Below are positions 55,024-64,000 of a stretch of DNA of 64,000 nucleotides, piece after piece. This DNA is from Cenococcum geophilum 1.58 (lineage: Eukaryota > Ascomycota > Dothideomycetes > Gloniales > Gloniaceae). Positions within the stretch are counted from its first letter, which is position 1. The number at the start of each line of letters is the position of its first letter. The stretch is taken from assembly GCA_001692895.1 (NCBI GenBank), contig KV748261.1, forward strand, positions 434,001-498,000, in the 5' to 3' direction. The notes beneath the pieces were generated by a model, which had not been told where the DNA came from, did no database searches, and saw only the letters and a program-made list of their open reading frames with translations. Made by a program: the position numbers and the translations under genes.

Positions 55024-58010
55024 ACTACTAAGCCTAGTGCCTAGGACTATATATAAAGCCCTAATAATAGAAGACGTTCCTAATAAAGGGGAGCCTATAT
55101 AGCTGCAAAGAAATAAGATAATAAAAGACTAAACTAACCTAGCACTTAAGACCAAAATGATAGGCTAGCTAGCCCTGCCGAGACTAAGGAAGAAGGTCCG
55201 CTTCGCGCCGCTACTATTAAGAAACCAACCCTAACCCAGGCACTATTTAAACCCCGGCCGCCTAGCCTGACACCCAGAACTAAGCCATATGCCATATACG
55301 CACACTATAGCTCGCGTTATAGTAAGGACTGGCTATAGAACTACCGAGACCTAGATAATAGAAACCGCGCCACCGCAACGCCTAACCTTACACCTGTCTC
55401 CCGCGCGTACCGTATAGGGCCGCCGCCTCATTTCCGCCCCCCCGGGCTGACCAAGCCGTGCCAGCCCAGCTATAGCACCAGAGAGCCAGATACGCCCTAA
55501 CCTAGACGATATTAAATGCACCTATACTATTAATTTTACCCAGTTCTATAAACAAAATACCTTGGCTTAATTATCTTAACTAATAGTATAACTATGGACC
55601 CTAAGAAAATACAGGCCTTATAGGAATAGAAGGACCCAACATTAATTAAAGAACTACAACAATTTCTCAGCTTCGCGAACTTCTACCGACGATTTATCTA
55701 AGGCTACTCTGCCATTACTATACCTATAACAAAACTTCTAAAGAAGGATATTAGATAGCTATAGGGACTAGAATAAGCCAAATCATTTAAAGCCCTTAAG
55801 GGAGCCTTTACTTCAGCACCAGTACTAGCATACTATAACTATATAAAGAAAACAGTAGTAGAGACAGACGCATTAAATTAGGCTTCCGGCGGAGTCCTTT
55901 CCTAGTATAATAATAACGGAAAATTAAAACCGGTCGCATTCTTCTCCGTAAAGCACTCCGCGCCAAAATATAACTACAAGATCTACAATAAAGAACTCCT
56001 AGCTATTGTTAAGGCTTTAAAGGAATAGCGTCCTAAGCTATAAGGAACTAAGGAGCCGTTTAAAATTATTACCGATTATAAGAACCTATAAATGTTTATA
56101 ACTACTAAGCAGCTAAACTAGCGCTAAGTCTAGTAGGCAAAGTTCCTTTTACAGTTTAACTTTATAATTATATACAGACCCAGTAACAAAGCCACGCTCC
56201 CTAACGCCCTAAGCCGGCTACTAGGAATAAGGCCCAAGGACGCTAATAATAAACGCCTCCGCCACCGAGCCCAAGTCATTATACCGCCCTAGAAAGTTAA
56301 CCCTATAATCTTAGAAGAATTACTATATAAGTCCCGTAACTCTAACAACGTAAAGTTTATAGCCGCTCTAGACCCTAAAATAGCCGAAAAGTCACTAGAC
56401 GAGTTAATCTGGCTAAAATACCAGAAGAACGAACTCGCAAGAGATATAGTAGCAGCCCTACGTAATTAGAAAGCTCGCCATTAGCTAAAGAAAATTAGGA
56501 AATTACTCTATTATAATAAGTTAGAATATAGTATTATTAACGGATAGATCTACTTCCGCCAACGTCTCTTTATCCCTAACGCCCTAGACCTCCGCCTAGA
56601 AGTTACCCATTACTCTTATAGCAGCGGCCCCGCTAGTTACCCTAGCCGGGTTAAGACTTTTAACCTCTTAAACCAAACATACTAGTAGCTAGGAATCTCC
56701 TAGTTTATAGCTACCTTCGTTAAAGACTATACCCTATACTTTTGCACTAAAACCCCCTATTTTGCCCCGCCCGGTTTCCTAAAGCCATTAAAATTACCCA
56801 CCCACCCATAGACCGATATCTTAATTAACTATATTACAACGCTGCTAGTATACTAACGCTACGGTAAAGTATACGAATATATCCTTGTTATTATGGACCG
56901 CCTAACTAAAATGTAATACCTTATTCTAGTAACAGGACTCTTAATAAAGGAGTTAGTTAATGGCTTTATTAACAACGTATATAAGCTCCATAGTGCACCA
57001 AGTATAATTATCTCTAATTACGGCACACAATTTGTTAGCAACTTCTAGCGATAACTAAGTAAACGCCTTAAGACAACCTTGCGACTAAGCTCAGCCTAGC
57101 ACCCAGAAACGGACGGCTAAACTAAAATTATTAACGCCGCCGTAAATAAATACCTTTGTGCTTTTATTAGCTTTATATAGGACAACTAGGTTAACTACCT
57201 ACCGCTTACTAAGTTTACTACAAATAACTAAGTTAACGAGAGTATAGGCATCTCCCTATTTTTTACAAACTATGGCTTTAACCCTCGCCTTAGAATTAAG
57301 CCTGCTGGCCCCCACCTACTAACACTATTAGCATAAGCAAAGAAGGAGTTCTTCCGCGCAAACTCTATAGCCAACCGCTTTAAGCGGATATTAACACAGC
57401 TTAAGGCCCTAGCCTGGATTTTACAGCAACGCTATAAAGATAATGCTAATACCCGTAGGGATAAGAGCGCGTTATTCTACGAAGGTAATATGGTTATAGT
57501 TAGCTTAGAAAATATAAAGATAAATAGACCTAAGAAGAAATAGGACGACAAATGGGACGGCCCGTACCCTATACTCGCAGTATACTAAAGGGCAGTCGTA
57601 GTAGACCTCCTAGACCACATCTAAGTAAATAAATCCTTTTATATATCTAAGGTCCGCCTCTAGGCTGCTAAAGAGATCTCTAGCTAAGTAAATATTAATA
57701 CTATAGAGCGCCGTAATGTATAAGGACGAGTAGCAGAGAGAGATAATAACGGCAACATAAAAGACAAATAGGAGTTTAAGAAAATCCTTAATATACACAA
57801 CGAAGACCCCCAGGGCCTAACTTATAAGATTAAATAGAAATATTATAAGGATATAACCTAGTAGCTAGAGGAAGACCTAAAGGGTTGCGAATAAGCTATA
57901 TAGCGCTTTTATAAGCAACACCCTAAAAAGCTAGGACCCCTAAACTAGGTATAAGATAAGGAAAAGTTACGCCAAGGTCGCGGCCGACTACCGCATTAAA
58001 ATTTGTGGTG

Positions 58011-58072
58011 GTTAAGATGTCATAGAACTTTAACCAGCGGTTAAAGTTGTCTAATTGGCCAAATTCTCACTA
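58011..58072 (+). repeat. Post-pol block shared by Gypsy-C and Gypsy-1
   Basis: Second copy of the block at 10947-11007, here just after the chromodomain-like end of Gypsy-C and about 60 bp before the hairpin module. Confidence 0.7.
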
Positions 58073-58134
58073 AGAAACGCCACACGGACCGATTTAGGTA
58101 GTGGTATAGAGTTCTACTAACCTTACTTACTAAA

Positions 58135-58184
58135 CTAACCAATTAGGATTTTCTATGCCCGGCATAGAAAATCGCCATTAGCTT
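58135..58184. repeat. 50-nt hairpin module, copy 2
   Basis: A perfect 27-nt palindrome (58147-58173, arm GATTTTCTATGCC) has the same outer arms as copy 1 at 34903-34952. The stem differs from copy 1 at two positions on each arm, and pairing is kept on both. It lies about 120 bp before the 3' LTR of Gypsy-C. Confidence 0.9.
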
Positions 58185-58304
58185 GGTTAAGGGCGGTAAG
58201 CGGAACTAACATCTTTACAGTAGAAAATAGGCAACCCCGTATACTGCCTATTTTTAAGTTATCTATTTAGTTTGGGGACCAAACCGTCTAGGGGAGAGGA
58301 GTAC

Positions 58305-58491
58305 TGTTACGGCACTAACCTGACGCATACTGTTTCATACTATCTTATACTATTCCCTACTATTGGCTGGCCCACTACTAGCGACTTGGCGGCCGGCCCT
58401 ACTATTTATATACAATACCCCCTTTCCACCTTCTTCCCCTCTTTATACCACAACGTAGTTATTTAGTCTACTTTATTGCAGCACTGTAACA
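58305..58491 (+). repeat. 3' LTR of Gypsy-C
   Basis: 187 bp partner of 52600-52787, followed by CTATC. Confidence 0.93.
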
Positions 58492-61400
58492 CTATCTATC
58501 CTTATATTTCTATAGAAAGTACGCTCCTAATGCATAGTTTAATATATCTGTCTTAACTACTGTCTCCAACTATAGTTAATAGATTTTAAGAACTAGCTCC
58601 TAGGTAAACAACTGCTTAATCCTTTTAAATAGTTCCTTTTATTCCTCTCCCTATGCCTATAGTTCTTCTTTCTTTATTAGTCTTATAAGTAGCTTAATAT
58701 CCTTTAACTATTAAGCTATAAACCTTCTATAGTAATTACAGAACCCTAGAAATAACCTTAACTGCGTTACGTTTTCCGGTTCTTACCAATTCACTATAGC
58801 CTCAATCTTCTTTAGATCTATACTAAGTTAGCCTAGTTTAATAATAAATTTAATAAAATTGGTCTTCTTAGTAAAGAACTCGCATTTCTTAATTACTACT
58901 AATATTTATTCTTCTTATAGTCTCTTTAAGACCTATTTAATATATTCTCTATATTCTTCCTTACTTATTAAGTAGATAATAATATTATTAAGGTATACTA
59001 TAATAAATTTATCTAAGTGTTCCCTTAATATATTATTAATACGCTTCTAGAATGTTACTAGTACGTTTATAAGCCTAAATTGTATAACTAGTAGTTTATA
59101 TAGTCCTTCCTTTAACCTAAAGGCTGCCTTTTATTTATTGCCTTCCTTAATTCTAATTTAATGGTATGCCCATCTTAGATCTATTTTTATAAAGATTTAT
59201 ACGTTACTAATCCTGTCTTAGATTTTGCTAATTAAGGGTAAAGAATACCTATCCTTTCTAGTGATGCTATTTAACTGTCTATAGTTAATATATAGCCTAA
59301 GTTTTCTATTCTTCTTTGGTATAAACAGTACTAAATATCCTGCTAATAACTATAATAGTCTAATATATCCCTTTTAAAGATTTTCCTAAATAAACTCCTT
59401 AAGTGCCTATAACTCTTTTTCTGTTAACTTATAAGTTGGGTAGAACCTTAAACTTATTCCTAGTTCTAACTCTATCTTATAGTCCTATACTATATAATCT
59501 AATAGCTTTTTACTTTCTAGTAACTATAGCTTTTTGCTATACTTATAGTATTTCTTTAGTACGTAACTTAATCCTTAATTAGTCTCCTTATATATTGCTC
59601 TAATTTGGTACTATACTAACTTGGTTTATTATTATATCTTATATTATTATATATCTCTAATATTAACCTAACCTATAACCTAATTAATCTTTAGATTATA
59701 TTCCTATAACTAAGGCATTCCTAATACTGCCTTATTATTCCCTAATGGTAATATATTAAAAGATATCTTAACTTATCTACCTTTAATGGTTATCTAACTT
59801 AGTCCTATTTTAAGATTAATAATACCTCCTTTATAGGCTATCGGATCTCCTAAAATTGTTACTAGTAGATAAGGGTGCTCTTTTTGCCTATATAGTAGCC
59901 CTATTCTTTTAACTACTGCTAGTAAAATATAGTTTCGTATCGCTCTATTATCTACTAACGCTTTAAACTGTTAATCTTGCTAATTAATTCTTAGGTTTAG
60001 GTGTTATCCTTAAATTCCTTTAAGGGTCTAAGGCTCTACTATTAGCTCCCTCTAGTCCTATAGGCCTCTACTTTTCCTAACTATTGGCTACTTAATTCTA
60101 TTATACTTAGCTTACTCTTTTGCTAATGCCTAGTTCGCTTTTTATCTTTAATATACTATAAATAGGTATTCTCTAAACATTCCCACTATTGTCGTCTATC
60201 TAAGCATTCTTCCGTAAGAAATCTTCCTGGTTAAAGTATTAAACTTCCTTCCTCTTAGACTTCTGCTAGATGCCAGCTATGTATATACTTAGCATTTCTA
60301 TACTATTATTTATCTATTATCTAGTATATCCTTATAGGGTATTTCCGGTTCTTTTTTTTTTTAGATTTTTAGATATCTTGTATATATTATCTATATATGC
60401 AATCTATAATAGCGTATAGTATACTATATGCTTTAGGTTAACTTTTAACTTATCTTTATCTTTAAGTTTAAACCTCTATTGCGCTAATCTAAACATTATA
60501 ACTTTATTTATAGGTACTAAGACGCGTCTCTTACTTCTTTAGTCCTCTAATTGTTTCTCTAGATCCTTTAATATTATAATTAAGGCTCCCTTAATATGAC
60601 TCATCGCTTTTTCCGTAATTAGGTGGTCTTAGATAACTTTTTCGTCTAACTATATATAGAAATCTTCCTACTTATTATTATATCGTTGTTTATACCACTT
60701 TTAGTATAGCTGCTAGAGTATATACGGCTTATTCGTAAAGAAGTATCTTCTTATTACTATATTATAATAGCCTTTTATATATTATTCTTTAAACCTAGTA
60801 GGAATCCCTAAATCCTCTTTATTTTCTAGTTTAGTAAGCTACTTAGCTCTTAGTGTGCCCGTTCTTAGCCTATTAGTAATTCTTTATACGGGTGCTCTGT
60901 CCCTTATACAACCTAGTATACTAAATCTTACGTTTAGTTTCTTTTCTTACTATACGATAATTCTTGCTCTGAACTCGTTTATGGTTTTTTATAGTTTGCG
61001 TCTTATAACCAGATCCTTAAAGTTCTCTTACTTCTTAATTACTGTATTAACTTCTCGATCTTTAGTCTAAATATTATGTTCTACTAATAAGTCTTCTAGG
61101 TCTATATATCTGTCTCCTAATCTAACTACTGTTTATACTATAGATTCTCTAATCTATAAAGAAGCTCCTTGCCTCTTACTTATAGGTGTCCTAATTTATA
61201 CCCCAAATTCTTAACCCCTTAGATTCTTTAATCCTAAGCTTACTTCTTTCTTAAGCTGCGCTCTAGCCTTAGTCTAACTAGGCTTTATTAGTGTCCTTAT
61301 CTCGTCTTAAGAGTCCTAGATCTTACTTATCTCGTCTTAAGAGTCTTATGCCTTTAGGAAACTTCGTCCTAAGCTTATTCGTATATTACTAAACTAAGCT

Positions 61401-63147
61401 ATTACTCTATCCTATCGGTTTTTGTCTGTTATAGGTCCTTAAGCATACCTTATCTTATTTTAAGAATCTTAGTTATCTTTTATCTTGTCTTAAAAATCTT
61501 AAGCCTTTAGCCTTTTACCTTTATTAAGTGGTAAGCTAGCACTAGCAGTTATCTGCTTGCTTAATTATCTCTAGATATTACTCTTTTTGTCTTATAAAGC
61601 GATGGATACTATATCTAACGGTGTTATAATACCCGTCACTAAACCTTACTCTATAGCGGTCTTAGTCTCTACTTTTATTACGTTATTAAGGTTTAGATAC
61701 CCCTAGTTAGTTCCTTTACTATCCTTATCGCTGTTAATTAATAAGTACTCCGACTCTATTATTATTATTACTAATTATTATCTATATATTGCTGTAATAT
61801 CTTAATCTAGCTTATAGAGTTAATCTTATTCTTTATCTAACTCTTTAGTTCCTTTAAGTCCTCTTAACTCTAGCTCTTATAGCTAATAGCTTGCACCATA
61901 CTTAGCGTCTTTATAAATTTGGCATGCATTATTGTAATAAAACGTAAAACTTTTAATTAAACATTCTTTTATTCCTTGCAGTATACTATTATTCCTCTAT
62001 ATGTATATATTATATACTACTAGTCTAGTTCCCTTTACTGCGTAATAACTCTAACTACTTCTATAGTCTTTAGCGAAATAACTTTATTTTCTATAATTTA
62101 TATAAGCTCCATTTTTAAACTATTGCTTTTATTATAGAGTCCGCTTAAATGTCTTCTGCTACTAAAATCTTTAGTTTAGCCTATACTCCTTAGTCCTATA
62201 ATTACTTAATCCTTAACCTCTAGGTTTCTATAGTTTCTTACTCTATCTCTTATAGGTTTCTTTAGTACTACTTAGGTCCATTAGCTCTGCGCTATACTAT
62301 ATTTTTTAATTTAGCTTAGGTTATTACATACTCTGCGTTTTATATAACTATAAAACTCTATCCTAGCCCTTCTTAGCCTGTTCCCTTTAGTAGATCCTAT
62401 TATTAATCTTTATTACTTAATCTATTAGTTCCCTTAGGGTATCCGCATCTTCCATTAGGATAATCACGTCCTAGACTTTAGCCTTAAGTCCCTATTTATA
62501 CTGTGCTATAAGCGCCTTATTATTCCACTTAACTTATATTACTAGCGTTTAGAACTACGTTATATACTTAATTGCTAAAGTTCGTTATATAATATCTTAA
62601 AGTTTTCTTTCTGCTATGGTCGTTACCTCTAGGTCTTTAAATATTTATATAAGTCGCTCCGCGAACTCTCCCTAACTTAAGAACATAAACCGTACCTCTT
62701 GGTTCGTTATTATTATTCTATTTACTTATATCTCTATAAGGTAAGGCTTAAACTATTTAAGTGCTCTTCCTAATAAGAACAATCCTGTATACGCTACTTA
62801 ATCTATAAGTGTTAGTAGCTTAGCTCCTTCTTATAAAACCTTAAAGTGTATTTACATAAGGAATCCTTTAAACTTTAATCTTTCTTCTAAAAACCTTTTA
62901 ATCGATAGTAGCTTAATCTTTACTACTCCTATCCTATTAATCCTATTTTTAAGTATCGTATTATTTTCCGTTAGTTAGTTAACTATTTCTTATAACTGTC
63001 CTACTGTTATAGGTTGTTGTAAGTTAGTGTCTGCCATACTAGTATCGTTACCTAATCTTAAAGTAGTTGCCGCCGTTAATGGCGTTGTGGTGGCTGCTTT
63101 TAGTGGTATATTATTTAACTTATTAAAACCGTAACTATGGTAGTAAT

Positions 63148-63570
63148 TGTATAATGGAGCCTTATAGCAGGAACTACGGTAGACTCGTTAATAAGCTAGG
63201 TATATAGGTATTGCAAGTAAGTTAATAACGTAATAATAACTAGTAGAGTGGTTGCCTAACAGATTAACTCTAATTATATTTTAAGAATTACTATAAGGAA
63301 GGAACTATCTAGGTAGGGACTAAGGGTCCTTAAATATACAACTATACTCCTAAGAAAGTCGTTGCTCTATCTGCTCTGTCTGCTCTATTCGCTCTATTAT
63401 AGATCTCGCAGATTACATAGATTACATAGATCACATCACGTGACTCTGCTTACCATTCCTCGTCATATGGTTCCATGGGTTCCATCCTGGACCGTGCTTA
63501 TATTAACCAACTAGCTTCCTCCAACTCTTCTCCAAGTAGTCATAATATCGTACTTAAAGCGTTCGTAACA
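63148..63570 (-). repeat. 5' LTR of Gypsy-B
   Basis: 423 bp partner of 49644-50064. It is followed by TTAAT at 63571-63575, matching 49639-49643. Confidence 0.9.
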
Positions 63571-64000
63571 TTAATAGGATAGAAGCGGTAAAAATTAAGT
63601 TACTATTAATTGAGAGATACTTAGGAGAAAGATTAAAACTTAAAGGATTCCTTATATAAATGCACTTTAAGGTTATGCAAGAAGAAGTAAAGCTACTAAC
63701 ACTTATAGATCAAATAGCGTATACGGGATTATTCCTATTAAGAAGGGCACTTATATAGTTTAAGCCTTACCTTATAGAGATATAAGTGAATAGAATAACA
63801 ACTACTAATCTAGAAGTATGGTTTATATTTATAAGCTAAAAAGGGTTTAAGGAGCGACTTATATAAATATTTGGAGACCTAGAGGCAGTAACTACGGCAG
63901 AAAGAAAACTCTAAGACATTATATAACGAACCTTAGCAATTAAATATACAATGTAGTTCTAAACGTTAGTAATATAAGTTAAGTAGAATAATAAGGCGCT
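63571..64000 (+). mobile_element. Gypsy-A, continuation of gag, runs off the window
   Basis: After the TTAAT duplicate the plus strand continues with gag-like sequence (for example RYLGERLKLKGF, EEVKLLTLIDQIAYTG). This matches gag of the same family on the minus strand of Gypsy-B near 62600-62950. It is broken. The remainder lies beyond the right edge. Confidence 0.8.

Larger units (their letters stand above)
52600..58491 (+). mobile_element. Gypsy-C: Ty3/gypsy element with both LTRs, broken
   Basis: The LTRs are at 52600-52787 and 58305-58491 (188 and 187 bp, TGTCACGG to TGTAACA). CTATC at 52595-52599 and 58492-58496 is the target duplication. A polypurine tract (GGGGAGAGGAG) precedes the 3' LTR. 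On the plus strand there is gag (about 52900-54110) with a zinc-knuckle-like end near 54030, then RT/RNase H sequence (about 55500-56250), integrase (about 56550-57650) and a chromodomain-like end (about 57780-57960). It shares LTR termini and a post-pol block with Gypsy-1. It is a fossil with dozens of breaks, and the youngest layer of the right-hand nest, since nothing is inserted in it. Confidence 0.9.
49644..63570 (-). mobile_element. Gypsy-B: full-length Ty3/gypsy chromovirus-type element carrying Gypsy-C, broken
   Basis: The LTRs are at 49644-50064 (3') and 63148-63570 (5'). TTAAT at 49639-49643 and 63571-63575 is the target duplication. A polypurine tract lies beside the 3' LTR on the minus strand. 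In minus-strand order the parts are gag (about 63140-61600), protease and RT (about 60000-58500, with a recognisable palm motif near 58990), then RNase H and integrase (about 52590-51000) and a chromodomain-like end (about 50820-50930). Gypsy-C interrupts it at 52600-58491. It belongs to the same family as Gypsy-A, into whose gag it is inserted. It is a fossil with dozens of RIP-like breaks. Confidence 0.9.

Noticed and set aside
1-64000. A giant cargo-carrying transposon (Starship) or a biosynthetic cluster
   Set aside because: No tyrosine-recombinase captain, no polyketide or peptide synthase, and the large spans are fully explained by nested ordinary elements.

Overview
The window looks like a transposon-rich, RIP-affected segment of a filamentous ascomycete (Pezizomycotina) genome. 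The evidence is short host introns (40-75 nt) with GTATGT/GTATAT-type donors and CTAAC-type branch sites, typical fungal gene families, a Fot1/pogo transposon, a Tad1-type LINE, and several Ty1/copia and Ty3/gypsy elements. The repeats are AT-shifted, and Gln and Trp codons are commonly replaced by TAA/TAG. The species cannot be named from the sequence; Eurotiomycetes is only a guess.

Layout. (1) 1-14571 is a nested LTR block. A copia element on the minus strand (Copia-3) holds two insertions: Copia-1 (to 4375) and a complete-length gypsy copy (4997-11341, 5-bp target duplication TTTAG). Copia-3 itself lies inside an Hsp70-like host gene and cuts it off at about 14572. (2) 14572-19651 is host DNA: the 5' part of the Hsp70-like gene (four exons, minus strand), a MITE, and a three-exon gene for a 764-residue coiled-coil protein. 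(3) 19652-38376 is one Fot1/pogo DNA transposon with 47-bp inverted ends and a TA target duplication. It has been inflated from about 1.8 kb to 18.7 kb by Copia-2 (20116-28234), which carries three further insertions, and by a LINE (29215-37960), which carries a short non-autonomous LTR element (33086-35280). (4) 38377-46315 is a host island: a three-exon RNase H gene, a second copy of the MITE, a gene of unknown function, and a divergent pair of genes for a six-finger C2H2 protein and a GH16-family glycosidase. (5) 46316-64000 begins with an AT-rich fold-back element and continues as a four-level nest of gypsy elements in alternating orientation (D minus, A plus, B minus, C plus). The outer two run off the right edge.

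The host genes do not form an obvious pathway or cluster. Five appear intact once short introns are recognised; only the Hsp70-like gene is broken. Most junctions in the nests have exact target-site duplications, so the order of insertion can be read directly. The most unusual observations are a 50-nt hairpin module with compensatory stem changes shared by two otherwise different LTR elements, primer sites in all three copia elements that match the anticodon arm of initiator tRNA-Met, an element made almost wholly of tandem repeats, and an AUGA stop-start overlap between the two LINE ORFs.
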